DNA from: an uncultured bacterium
GTDB lineage: Bacteria > Cyanobacteriota > Vampirovibrionia > Gastranaerophilales > Gastranaerophilaceae
Length of the DNA stretch: 17,578 nucleotides
Direction of reading: 5' to 3'
Assembly (NCBI GenBank): GCA_900555175.1
Contig: USJT01000001.1
Span: 1 to 17,578, forward strand
A model generated the notes under the pieces. It worked only from the letters and a program-made list of their open reading frames with translations, was not told the origin of the DNA and did no database searches. The position numbers and the translations under genes were made by a program. This document shows, piece after piece, positions 1-5,884 of this stretch (the first letter of the stretch is position 1; each line of letters opens with the position of its first letter).

Positions 1-24
1 AAAATAGCAATTTTATAAATTTTT

Positions 25-98
25 CGGGATGTAGCGCAGTCTGGTAGCGCACCGTGTTCGGGTCGCGGGGGTCGCAAGTTCAAATCTTGTCATCCCGA
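25..98 (+). tRNA. tRNA-Pro (anticodon CGG)
   Basis: The stretch folds as a complete cloverleaf. The acceptor arms are CGGGATG (25-31) and CATCCCG (91-97), with discriminator A at 98. The D-arm has GCGC/GCGC. The anticodon stem is CCGTG/CGCGG around the loop TTCGGGT, which gives anticodon CGG and so proline (codon CCG). The T-arm is GCAAG-TTCAAAT-CTTGT. The 3' CCA is not encoded and must be added afterwards. A run of six T follows directly at 99-104 and may help end transcription. Confidence 0.95.
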
Positions 99-176
99 TT
101 TTTTAACATTTAGTCGTTATCCTTGTATTTAAGCCTCTATTCTCTCCCTCAATTCTACGATTTTTAATTAAAATGT

Positions 177-205
177 TTGAAATTTTCCTCAAAAAGTAGT
201 ATGAT
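177..205 (+). promoter_or_regulatory. Sigma-70-type promoter of the gltP-like gene
   Basis: TTGAAA (177-182), a 17-base spacer, then TATGAT (200-205). Transcription would start near 212, followed by the ribosome binding site GAAAGAGG (223-230) seven bases before the ATG at 238. The stretch 99-176 between the tRNA and this promoter holds nothing else I can identify. Confidence 0.65.
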
Positions 206-237
206 TATTCGGTAGCGATATTGAAAGAGGTTATTAT

Positions 238-1176
238 ATGAAATTACACATGCAAATCCTAATTGCCTTGGGACTCGGTATAAAACGAAATTGGCATATA
301 TTTTTCGGTATTATTTTAGGTATTTTAGTCGGAATATTTTTACACGGAAGAGATTATCCGCTTGTATCAACAGTTTTAACATTTATAGGTCAAGTATTTA
401 TAAGATTAATCCAAATGGTTGTAATTCCACTTGTTGTATCTGCAATAGTTATAGGTATTACAAGCATTGGAGATAACAAACAGTTGGGCAAATTCGGCAC
501 AAAAATGATTGTGTATTACGGAATAATTACCTCAGTTGCAGTCGCAATCGGTGCTGCATTAGCTCTTGTTATGAAACCTGGTCTTGGTGCTGCTCATTAT
601 ATTGCAGAAAACACAGCCAGCGAAGTTCAAGCATCTGTTGCAACGGCAATGGCGCAACAACAAGGTAATATTTTAAATATATTCCTAGGCTTTATTCCTA
701 GCAATCCAATGCATTCATTTGCAGCAGGCGATATGGTTCCGATTATTGTATTTGTCGTAATTTTTGCAGTAGCACTTGCAAAAGTTGGCGATGTTAACAG
801 ACCTATCGTATCATTTTTCGAATCTGTATTTGCAGCAACAATGAAAATAACTGATTGGATTATGTATGTTGCAGCACCTGGTGTATTTGCATTGACAGCA
901 AGCGCTGTATCAAGTTTTGGGATAGATATTTTCACAAGTATTTCAAAATATCTTCTTGTATTATCAGAAGTACGTGTTATAATGTTCATATACATATCTT
1001 CTTGTATTATTTATCGGCTTTATGCTACAACTTTGTGTTGTTTATCCTCTTTTCTTGAAATTCTTCTCAAAAGTCAATATCGGTATATTATATTCAGCCG
1101 TTGCAGAAGCTATGATGGTAGCTTTCGGAACAGCAAGTTCATCAGCAACTTTACCTTTGACAATTGCTTGTTGTGA
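238..1176 (+). CDS. Dicarboxylate/glutamate:cation symporter, 5' part (frame-broken)
   Basis: This is the N-terminal half of a DAACS-family (GltP/DctA type) secondary transporter, an inner-membrane protein that takes up acidic amino acids or C4-dicarboxylates with Na+ or H+. Residues 1-242 carry the usual hydrophobic helices, including FIRLIQMVVIPLVVSAIV near 54-71. After residue 242 (base 964) a 46-bp insertion changes frame, so residues 243-312 are out-of-frame translation with no family resemblance. Removing 46 bp gives a 440-aa protein, the normal family length, continuing KYLLVLFIGFMLQLCVVYP into the 3' part. The start has a good binding site, GAAAGAGG at seven bases. As written, the product would lack the substrate and cation sites and should be inactive. 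Family assignment is secure; the exact substrate is not. Confidence 0.85.
   Translation: MKLHMQILIALGLGIKRNWHIFFGIILGILVGIFLHGRDYPLVSTVLTFIGQVFIRLIQMVVIPLVVSAIVIGITSIGDNKQLGKFGTKMIVYYGIITSVAVAIGAALALVMKPGLGAAHYIAENTASEVQASVATAMAQQQGNILNIFLGFIPSNPMHSFAAGDMVPIIVFVVIFAVALAKVGDVNRPIVSFFESVFAATMKITDWIMYVAAPGVFALTASAVSSFGIDIFTSISKYLLVLSEVRVIMFIYISSCIIYRLYATTLCCLSSFLEILLKSQYRYIIFSRCRSYDGSFRNSKFISNFTFDNCLL
948..1010 (+). repeat. 17-bp direct repeat flanking the frame-breaking insertion
   Basis: The 17 bases ATATCTTCTTGTATTAT occur at 948-964 and again at 994-1010, an offset of 46 bp (not a multiple of three). The 29 bases between the copies (965-993) encode nothing expected in this family and give an in-frame stop (980-982) in the 3' reading frame. 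Collapse to a single repeat copy restores one open frame through the whole gene. Confidence 0.9.
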
Positions 1177-1606
1177 AAAACGAGGAATTTCTCATAAAAT
1201 TGCAAGCTTTGTACTTCCGCTCGGTGCAACATTGAATATGGATGGAACAGCATTATTGCAAACAGTTGCTGTAATCTTTTTAGCACAAGCATACGGCGTT
1301 GCTTTAACTCCGTTTTTAGTAATAGAAATAGCACTTCTTGCAATAATCGCATCATCAACTTGTGCAGGAATTCCGGGCGCAGGCTTGATTACAATTGCTT
1401 TAATTCTTAACGGCATGGGATTGAGCCCTGAACAACTAGTTGCAGGTTTTGCGTTCTTATTCACAATCGAAAGAATAACAGATATGATGAGAACACTTGT
1501 CAATGTAACATCAGATGCAGTTGTTGTTGCAGCTATTGCAGATAATGAAAACGAAATCAATTACGATTTGTTCAACAATCCAGCAGCTTACGAAGAAATA
1601 GCATAA
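1022..1606 (+). CDS. Dicarboxylate/glutamate:cation symporter, 3' part (frame-broken)
   Basis: This is the C-terminal half of the same DAACS transporter. It holds the family's functional core: the serine-rich ASSSATLP (residues 38-45 of this fragment), NMDGT of the broken helix TM7 (72-76, cation site), the hairpin-2 tip CAGIPGAG (114-121), and the TM8 line ERITDMMRTLVNVTSD. By comparison with the archaeal GltPh structure, the Asp and Arg that bind substrate (D-M-x-R-T), the NV-T Asn and the final Asp are all kept, and the first Asp of that line is Glu. The preserved core argues that the break is recent or reversible. The ATG at 1022 lies inside the gene and no ribosome binding site is evident before it, so separate translation is doubtful. 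The frame is open upstream to 983. Confidence 0.85.
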   Translation: MLQLCVVYPLFLKFFSKVNIGILYSAVAEAMMVAFGTASSSATLPLTIACCEKRGISHKIASFVLPLGATLNMDGTALLQTVAVIFLAQAYGVALTPFLVIEIALLAIIASSTCAGIPGAGLITIALILNGMGLSPEQLVAGFAFLFTIERITDMMRTLVNVTSDAVVVAAIADNENEINYDLFNNPAAYEEIA

Positions 1607-1616
1607 GGATAAAACG

Positions 1617-1898
1617 ATGAAAAGAAAAATTTTAGTTACAATTTTACTACTCAATATTTTTGCTGTTTCTTGTTCTGCAATAAGTAAAAATGCTCCAACT
1701 GATGAACAAATTGAATACATAAAAAGAGCATCTATAAAACTAAATACAACAAGAATGAAAAAGGCTTGGCGTAATATATGCAAAAACGACAGCCAAGCTT
1801 GTTCTGAAAAGCAGAAATGGTTTGATAAAATATTGTACGAAACAGAAGTCCGAAAACATGATGTACAATCAATTATGCTAAACCAACCAATATATTAA
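1617..1898 (+). CDS. Small exported protein, probable lipoprotein, unknown function
   Basis: 93 residues. The N-terminus MKRKILVTILLLNIFAVSC is a signal peptide with a plausible, though not ideal, lipobox AVSC ending at Cys19; cleavage there would leave a short lipid-anchored protein. The mature part is charged and helical-looking, with two further Cys (in NICKNDSQACSEKQ, about residues 55-65) that could form a disulfide. I do not recognise the family. It starts 10 bases after the symporter stop, behind AAGGA, so the two genes are probably cotranscribed, and a strong terminator follows the stop. Being in the same transcript does not show that it works with the transporter. Confidence 0.7.
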   Translation: MKRKILVTILLLNIFAVSCSAISKNAPTDEQIEYIKRASIKLNTTRMKKAWRNICKNDSQACSEKQKWFDKILYETEVRKHDVQSIMLNQPIY

Positions 1899-1900
1899 AA

Positions 1901-1930
1901 AAAAGGTCTCATAAATTATGAGGCCTTTTT
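1901..1930 (+). terminator. Intrinsic terminator of the symporter/lipoprotein operon
   Basis: An inverted repeat with arms AAAAGGTCTCATAA (1901-1914) and TTATGAGGCCTTTT (1916-1929), with one G-T pair, ends in a run of T. It begins three bases after the stop codon at 1898. Because the stem is flanked by A on one side and T on the other it could work in both directions. Confidence 0.85.
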
Positions 1931-1960
1931 AATATAAACTTTTTTGCAAACTAAAATTAT

Positions 1961-2200
1961 AACTAGAGACCCTGAAATAAATTCAGGGTGACGGTTTTAT
2001 AATTATTTTTAAAACACTAGCCTGAAAAGTTTGGTTTATTAAAATTATCCAAAGTCTAACTCTAATTTACTTACAATAACTTTAATTGTCATTCTGAACT
2101 TGTTTCAGAATCTCAAGTAATAACTAAAGCCCCTGAAATAAATTCAGGAAGACAGTTTTACAATTATAAAAAACACTAGTCTTGAAAATTCGGTCTACTT
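1961..2200. repeat. Cluster of three palindromic repeat elements, two inside an 80-bp direct repeat
   Basis: The interval 1931-2226 holds no convincing gene. Instead an imperfect direct repeat of about 80 bp occurs at 1961-2040 and 2122-2200. Each copy begins with a hairpin element built on CTGAA-N-TTCAG (1966-1992 and 2127-2153) and ends with AAACACTAG plus a TGAAAA-type tail. A third hairpin element lies between them in the opposite orientation (2088-2114). Arms are ACCCTGAA/TTCAGGGT in the first copy and ATTCTGAA/TTCAGAAT in the inverted copy, so both fold perfectly despite different bases. This looks like a REP/MITE-like dispersed palindrome family; its spread in the genome cannot be judged from one window. 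Confidence 0.75.
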
Positions 2201-2214
2201 AAGTATTTTTATGT

Positions 2215-2220
2215 TAAAAT
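2215..2220 (+). promoter_or_regulatory. Possible -10 element of queF (leaderless start)
   Basis: TAAAAT at 2215-2220 lies six bases before the queF ATG, so a normal start point would fall on or beside that ATG. No good -35 hexamer stands 16-18 bases upstream, so the call is tentative. Confidence 0.3.
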
Positions 2221-2226
2221 CTGACT

Positions 2227-3126
2227 ATGACAAATCAAACAGATAAACTTGCATCAACACATTTAGGGAAAAAATCCGAAGGAAGTGAAAAATATAATCC
2301 GTCACTTCTTGTTCCAATTCCACGTTCAGAAAACAGAAAACAATATAATATAGATAATAACAATTTGCCTTTTGAAGGGTTTGACGTATGGCACGCGTAC
2401 GAATTTTCGGCAATGACAAAAAACGGAGTTCCCCTCACAAGACTTTTAAAAATAAAATACAATTGCACAAGCAAATATCTTGTAGAATCTAAATCTCTAA
2501 AACTTTATTTGAATTCATACAATATGACAAGGTTTGGGAATTCAATTTGCGAATGCCTTGAAATTTGTAAAAACCAAATCGAAAAAGATTTGAGCGAGAA
2601 ACTTGAAACAGATGTGAAAGTAAATTTTATTGATAACAACGCAAAACGCATCGAAATTTTTAAAAATTTTGAAAATATAATGAACTTTATTGATGAAGCT
2701 GATTTAAAAATCGAGAAATTTAAAGAAGCACCTGAATTACTCCAAGCAGAAGAAAATAATAAAGAACAAAGTTATTATCTTACATTCGATTCACTTCGCT
2801 CAAATTGCAGAGTAACACACCAACCTGATTTTGGAGATTTATTCCTTTATTACAAATCTAAAAAACACATTTTAGAAACCAGTTTGGTAAAATACCTTAG
2901 CTCTTTCCGCTCGGAATTCCACTTCCACGAAGAATGCTGCGAAATGATTTTTAAAAGATTATCGCAATTACTAAACAATGATGATGAACTATTTGTATGC
3001 GCACTATATACAAGACGAGGCGGAATTGATATAAATCCTTCAAGATGGACAAAAAATTGCGCAATAAATGAAGTTTTGAAACTTATTGACTTGAACGAAT
3101 TTGCAAGAGGTAGCATCAAACAGTAA
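2227..3126 (+). CDS. queF: NADPH-dependent 7-cyano-7-deazaguanine reductase (QueF), long form
   Basis: QueF reduces preQ0 to preQ1 with NADPH in the cytosol, a late step of queuosine synthesis for tRNA wobble positions. The 299 residues match the long, two-domain (E. coli-like) tunnelling-fold enzyme of about 280 aa. The N-terminal half contains the QueF motif ESKSLKLYLNSYN (87-99). The C-terminal half has SNCRVTHQPDFGD, with the catalytic Cys194 and Asp201 seven residues later as in characterised enzymes, then FHEECCE (around 233-239) and YTRRGGIDINP (261-271). The gene overlaps the next one by one base (TAATG). There is no recognisable ribosome binding site before the ATG; a -10-like TAAAAT ends six bases upstream, which would make the message nearly leaderless. 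No other queuosine gene is in the window. Confidence 0.95.
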   Translation: MTNQTDKLASTHLGKKSEGSEKYNPSLLVPIPRSENRKQYNIDNNNLPFEGFDVWHAYEFSAMTKNGVPLTRLLKIKYNCTSKYLVESKSLKLYLNSYNMTRFGNSICECLEICKNQIEKDLSEKLETDVKVNFIDNNAKRIEIFKNFENIMNFIDEADLKIEKFKEAPELLQAEENNKEQSYYLTFDSLRSNCRVTHQPDFGDLFLYYKSKKHILETSLVKYLSSFRSEFHFHEECCEMIFKRLSQLLNNDDELFVCALYTRRGGIDINPSRWTKNCAINEVLKLIDLNEFARGSIKQ

Positions 3127-3473
3127 TGAATAACAGAAAATTTGGAAATGCCGGAGAAGATCTTGCTTGCCGTTACTTAGAAAAAAACGGCTACAAAATT
3201 CTGGAAAGAAACAAACATTACTCTAGATTTTGCGAAATTGATATTATCGCTCAGTATAAAAAAACAACAGTTTTTGTCGAAGTAAAAACAAGAAAAACCA
3301 ACAATTTCGGCACGCCATTTGAAGCTATTACAAAAACAAAATACGATAACATAAAACAGGGAATCCAATTCTATCTATCAGAAAACAAAATAAAAGATTT
3401 CCGAATAGATGTAATCGGCATAATCCTGAAACCTGAAATTAAAATTGAACATTTGAAAAATGTATATTTGTAA
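3126..3473 (+). CDS. YraN family (UPF0102) endonuclease-like protein
   Basis: 115 residues, the usual length of the YraN/UPF0102 family. Visible landmarks are GNAGEDLACRYLEKNGYKIL (8-27), the EID motif at 37-39, VFVEVKTR at 49-56 and FGTPFEAI at 61-68. E37/D39 and E52-V-K54 fit the PD-(D/E)xK nuclease core, the fold shared with Holliday-junction resolvases; the physiological role of the family is not well established. The ATG overlaps the queF stop (TAATG), so translation is probably coupled, and AAGAGG lies about a dozen bases upstream inside queF. No terminator is obvious after the stop at 3473. Confidence 0.92.
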   Translation: MNNRKFGNAGEDLACRYLEKNGYKILERNKHYSRFCEIDIIAQYKKTTVFVEVKTRKTNNFGTPFEAITKTKYDNIKQGIQFYLSENKIKDFRIDVIGIILKPEIKIEHLKNVYL

Positions 3474-3545
3474 GATAATTTGTTTTTTAATCTAAAACTA
3501 AATAAATAAATCTATTAACGTATTCTACTTTGTAAAAAAAAAACA

Positions 3546-3551
3546 TATAAT
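3546..3551 (+). promoter_or_regulatory. Candidate -10 box upstream of the 3606 gene
   Basis: A perfect TATAAT stands at 3546-3551 in the AT-rich gap 3474-3605. The best -35 at the right distance, TTCTAC (3523-3528), is poor, so either the promoter is weak or an activator is used. Confidence 0.4.
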
Positions 3552-3605
3552 ATTTACATAATTTCATGTTTATTATTACATGTGGATAAAAAGGATAGGT
3601 AACAA

Positions 3606-4250
3606 TTGTTTAATAATTTCGAAAGTTTTGATAATTCTGAAACATCAGCAAGAAAATCAGCCCTAATACAAGAGAGAATAGGACTTGTATCAACCCACAT
3701 GTATAAACAGTTTTTGGATTATCAGCACGCAAATATCAACACAAATGAAATCTTTACAAGAATGATTGATAATTTGCAAATAGTTGTCGATACATTAAAA
3801 GAAGCCTTTTCATCAAGAAATGTGACAACTCAAAATATTTACGTAGATACAGACCCACAAAAATCAATAGTAATAGTAAACATTCTTTGGCACAAAATGA
3901 GCTTTACTACCCGCTGTAACTATCAACCTCAAGCCTTATACAGAGAAGACGGGCAACACTTATTTTCTAGCAGAATAATGGCAGTCAAAGGGAATTACTA
4001 CGAGCTTATGAAGGGCATAAATGATCACGATGAAGAAATGGGGAAACTCCTTGATAATGAAGTTGCATCCCTTTTCATTCCGCCGGAATCAACACAAAAT
4101 TCTATTATGAAAATCAGACATTTGCCAAACCGTGAATTTTATCTAAACCAAGTTGATGCACCAAGAGAATTTGTATTAAAGGTTGTTGAAACAATATGCG
4201 GCGGCGGCTTCTACCACGAAGAAGGCGCAAGAAAAAGCTTTAATATCTAA
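3606..4250 (+). CDS. Unknown cytosolic protein, 214 aa
   Basis: I do not recognise this protein. It has no signal peptide or membrane helix. The N-terminal third (about 1-70) is polar and helix-like; the middle has an alternating hydrophobic stretch, SIVIVNILWHKMSFTT (about 87-102); the end carries a glycine-rich GGGFYHEEG. The start is most likely the TTG at 3606, preceded by AGGATAGG about six to eight bases away; the first in-frame ATG lies some 30 codons in and would remove conserved-looking sequence. The stop codon at 4250 abuts the stop of the minus-strand gene at 4251, with no terminator between, so the two transcripts should overlap at their 3' ends. Confidence 0.75.
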   Translation: MFNNFESFDNSETSARKSALIQERIGLVSTHMYKQFLDYQHANINTNEIFTRMIDNLQIVVDTLKEAFSSRNVTTQNIYVDTDPQKSIVIVNILWHKMSFTTRCNYQPQALYREDGQHLFSSRIMAVKGNYYELMKGINDHDEEMGKLLDNEVASLFIPPESTQNSIMKIRHLPNREFYLNQVDAPREFVLKVVETICGGGFYHEEGARKSFNI

Positions 4251-4475
4251 TTATTTATTTGATAAAAGCGGTAAGATAACTCCACACAATAATGCTGCCA
4301 CAAAAAGAATAAACAGTATGCCTTTTATAGTAATTGCCCCGAGTAAAGTAAACTGTTCAAAAATTGGCGCTATTTTAGCATTATCAGCTTTTTCATTCTT
4401 TAATGAATCAACTTCTTCTGATATTCTGTCAAATGTATTGTTTAAAGTAAATCTAAATCTTCTTGCACGGCTCAT
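4251..4475 (-). CDS. Small protein with a C-terminal membrane anchor, unknown
   Basis: 74 residues. The N-terminus (MSRARRFRF) is basic, followed by a charged helical segment (about 11-35) and one strongly hydrophobic segment, about 44-71 (LLGAITIKGILFILFVAALLCGVILPLL), before a three-residue tail. This is the layout of a tail-anchored inner-membrane protein. I do not recognise the family. It follows the 84-aa gene after ten bases and is probably its operon partner, with GAGG (in GAGGATT) about 15-20 bases before the ATG. Its stop touches the stop of the plus-strand 3606 gene. Confidence 0.7.
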   Translation of the reverse strand: MSRARRFRFTLNNTFDRISEEVDSLKNEKADNAKIAPIFEQFTLLGAITIKGILFILFVAALLCGVILPLLSNK

Positions 4476-4485
4476 TTAAGAGTTT

Positions 4486-4740
4486 TTAATCCTCAATAGA
4501 AATTTTAGAAGAAACTTCGGCAACTATTCTTTGAATATCAGCACCACCGATTGCAACTTCCAAAATCAAAGGGCTTTGGATTAAAACCGTTTCAGAATAG
4601 TCCATTGTGTCAACATTGATAACATTAAACTCAATGAAATCTTCACCAGCATACATCAATTTGCCATATTCACTACCGGTTGCCCATTTGATAAACATGT
4701 ATTGATTTTCGTATTCTTTAAGTTTTTCTACAAGTCTCAT
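4486..4740 (-). CDS. Small soluble protein, unknown, 84 aa
   Basis: 84 residues, acidic, with no signal peptide or membrane helix. After a short charged helix (MRLVEKLKEYEN) the rest reads as alternating hydrophobic strands (FIEFNVINVDT, ETVLIQSPLILEVAI), suggesting a small beta-barrel or SH3/Sm-like fold; that is inference from pattern only. GGGG about eight bases before the ATG is the likely ribosome binding site; GAAGG also touches the ATG but is too close. A good minus-strand promoter lies 30-60 bases upstream (4772-4799). First gene of a two-gene minus-strand unit with the tail-anchored protein. Confidence 0.7.
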   Translation of the reverse strand: MRLVEKLKEYENQYMFIKWATGSEYGKLMYAGEDFIEFNVINVDTMDYSETVLIQSPLILEVAIGGADIQRIVAEVSSKISIED

Positions 4741-4771
4741 CCTTCATCCCCGTAAATGTCTTACATAATAT

Positions 4772-4799
4772 ATTGTAGTGATTTATTTGTATAAGTCAA
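4772..4799 (-). promoter_or_regulatory. Sigma-70-type promoter for the 4486/4251 gene pair
   Basis: Read on the minus strand: TTGACT (4799-4794), a 16-base spacer, TACAAT (4777-4772). The start would be near 4765, leaving about 25 bases of leader before the ATG at 4740. Confidence 0.55.
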
Positions 4800-4813
4800 G
4801 GATAAAATTAAAT

Positions 4814-4844
4814 AAAAAAAAGAAGCTGTACTTTTGTACAGCTT
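4814..4844 (-). terminator. Strong intrinsic terminator on the minus strand
   Basis: On the minus strand AAGCTGTAC, loop AAAA, GTACAGCTT, then C and eight T: a nine-pair perfect stem with U-tract. It cannot serve either neighbouring protein gene. The 84-aa gene starts downstream of it from its own promoter, and aroQ is on the other strand, so some transcript must arise between 4845 and about 4930. Confidence 0.8.
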
Positions 4845-4915
4845 TGAACAATAATCTTGGGAGGAGATTTGGGGATAGTTGTACATGCATGATAATTCAA
4901 GCATGTTTTTTTTGT
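4814..4915 (-). ncRNA. Candidate small RNA with C-rich single-stranded loop
   Basis: Read on the minus strand this stretch has a 5' hairpin (ACATGC/GCATGT, 4906-4883), an unstructured stretch with the C-rich runs ATCCCC and CTCCTCCC (about 4876-4858), and a 3' intrinsic terminator at 4844-4814. A hairpin, an exposed CUCC-type seed that could pair with Shine-Dalgarno sites, and a terminator are the layout of several regulatory RNAs, including cyanobacterial Yfr1, whose unpaired core also contains CUCC. No ORF of note is on this strand. The promoter is not clear; TTGTAA with TATTTA 16 bases on is the best, weak, guess. Inference, not homology. Confidence 0.4.
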
Positions 4916-4944
4916 TACCCATGTAAATAAAAAGTTAATAAAAA

Positions 4945-4973
4945 TTTACAATTCATTGATTTTATCCTATAAT
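4945..4973 (+). promoter_or_regulatory. Sigma-70-type promoter of aroQ
   Basis: TTTACA (4945-4950), a 17-base spacer, TATAAT (4968-4973). The start would be near 4980, giving a leader of only about 12 bases that is almost entirely the ribosome binding site AGAGG. Confidence 0.75.
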
Positions 4974-4991
4974 AGTGCATAGAGGTAAAAG

Positions 4992-5435
4992 ATGAAAATA
5001 CTTGTAATAAACGGCGTAAATATGAATATGCTTGGATTAAGAGAACCTGAGAAATATGGAACCATGACATTAAAAGATTTGGAAAAGGAATTATATGCCT
5101 TTTCATTTGAACTAGGAATTGATATAGAAACATTCCAAAGCAACTTTGAAGGTGAAATTGTCGAAAAAATACACTCTGCAAAAGACAATTTTGATGGAAT
5201 AATCATTAATGCAGGTGCTTACACTCACACAAGTATTGCAATAAGAGATGCAATTGCCTCAATAGATGTTCCGACAGTAGAAATTCACATGACAAATATT
5301 TATAAAAGAGAAGAATTTAGGCACCACTCATATATTGCACCTGTATGTGTCGGACAAATATCAGGTTTTGGGATAAACAGTTATAAATTGGGACTTAAAG
5401 CAATTGTCGACTATTTAGCAGCTGACAATAAATAA
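4992..5435 (+). CDS. aroQ: Type II 3-dehydroquinate dehydratase (AroQ)
   Basis: AroQ removes water from 3-dehydroquinate to give 3-dehydroshikimate, the third step of the shikimate pathway to aromatic amino acids; the type II enzyme is a soluble dodecamer with a flavodoxin-like fold. The 147 residues are the normal length. Key residues are in place: Arg17 and catalytic Tyr22 in LREPEKYGT, Asn74 in INAGAYTHTS with His79, His99 in EIHMTNI, and Arg110 in EEFRHHS. One oddity: the usual NGPNLN near the N-terminus reads NGVNMN, with Pro replaced by Val9. AGAGG sits six bases before the ATG. It stands alone, with its own promoter and a downstream hairpin, not in an aro operon. Confidence 0.95.
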   Translation: MKILVINGVNMNMLGLREPEKYGTMTLKDLEKELYAFSFELGIDIETFQSNFEGEIVEKIHSAKDNFDGIIINAGAYTHTSIAIRDAIASIDVPTVEIHMTNIYKREEFRHHSYIAPVCVGQISGFGINSYKLGLKAIVDYLAADNK

Positions 5436-5459
5436 TAAACAACAATCTGACCATTTTAC

Positions 5460-5490
5460 TCTCTCTCCTCAAAGGAGAGAGAAAATTTAA
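5460..5490 (+). terminator. Hairpin terminator between aroQ and the convergent 5498 gene
   Basis: TCTCTCTCCT (5460-5469), loop CAA, AGGAGAGAGA (5473-5482), a perfect ten-pair stem followed by AAATTTAATTTTT. It lies 25 bases after the aroQ stop and just beyond the stop of the minus-strand gene, so it may serve both. The purine/pyrimidine stem also resembles a common dispersed hairpin repeat. Confidence 0.6.
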
Positions 5491-5497
5491 TTTTTAA

Positions 5498-5857
5498 CTA
5501 TTTTTGGAATTCTTCAACAAAAGCTTTTCCAACAGCAAGAGCTTTTAATTCAGGCTGTTCAATACCTGCTTCTGCGTATTTTTTCTCAGCAAGCTCAGCA
5601 ACATCAAGAGCACGCTTAGCAAGTTCAGGATTAGCTGCAAAAACTTTGATATCATTTTCAAGATTATCAACTTTTACAGTAGAACGATCCATAGGATTGT
5701 CAGGGATTTCATTAATTTCTTTTTTCTGAACCTCCTGTTGAACAGGCTGTTGAACATCGGATGTAGCATCAGTTTTTACCTGTTCTGCCTTTTGCACTTG
5801 AGCTTGGGATTGTTGTGAAACAATAGGAGTTTGTGGATTTTTTGGAATCTCGTTCAT
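5498..5857 (-). CDS. Gln/Lys-rich, partly disordered protein, unknown, 119 aa
   Basis: I do not recognise this protein. Starting at the ATG at 5857 it has 119 residues: a low-complexity, Gln/Val/Lys-rich first half (about 10-55), then a charged helical second half (NDIKVFAANPELAKRALDVA onward). The motif NEIPxNP occurs twice, at residues 2-8 and again about 50 residues later, bracketing the low-complexity part. An in-frame ATG at 5920 would add 21 residues, but GAGGA stands about eight bases before the 5857 ATG and the longer start has no such site and lies upstream of the proposed promoter, so I prefer the shorter form. No signal peptide or membrane segment. Confidence 0.7.
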   Translation of the reverse strand: MNEIPKNPQTPIVSQQSQAQVQKAEQVKTDATSDVQQPVQQEVQKKEINEIPDNPMDRSTVKVDNLENDIKVFAANPELAKRALDVAELAEKKYAEAGIEQPELKALAVGKAFVEEFQK

Positions 5858-5884
5858 AGGCAAATCCTCTTTTCTTTTCTCGGG

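Noticed and set aside
1110..1560. Minus-strand open frames across the symporter gene
   Set aside because: They mirror the coding frame of a strongly conserved transporter and show no protein-like motifs or start signals.
2121..2226. preQ1 riboswitch upstream of queF
   Set aside because: No hairpin with the A-rich tail pseudoknot of preQ1-I or a preQ1-II-like arrangement is visible; the only hairpin there belongs to the repeat family.
4883..4913. Plus-strand intrinsic terminator (ACATGC/GCATGT plus T8)
   Set aside because: The stem is only six pairs with a 12-base loop, and no plus-strand gene or promoter upstream would need it; it is better read as the 5' hairpin of the minus-strand RNA.
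4885..4926. Plus-strand micro-ORF (MHDNSSMFFLLPM) behind GGGAGGAG
   Set aside because: The purine run is the complement of the C-rich loop of the candidate minus-strand RNA, the spacing to the ATG is too long, and the peptide overlaps a hairpin and T-run.
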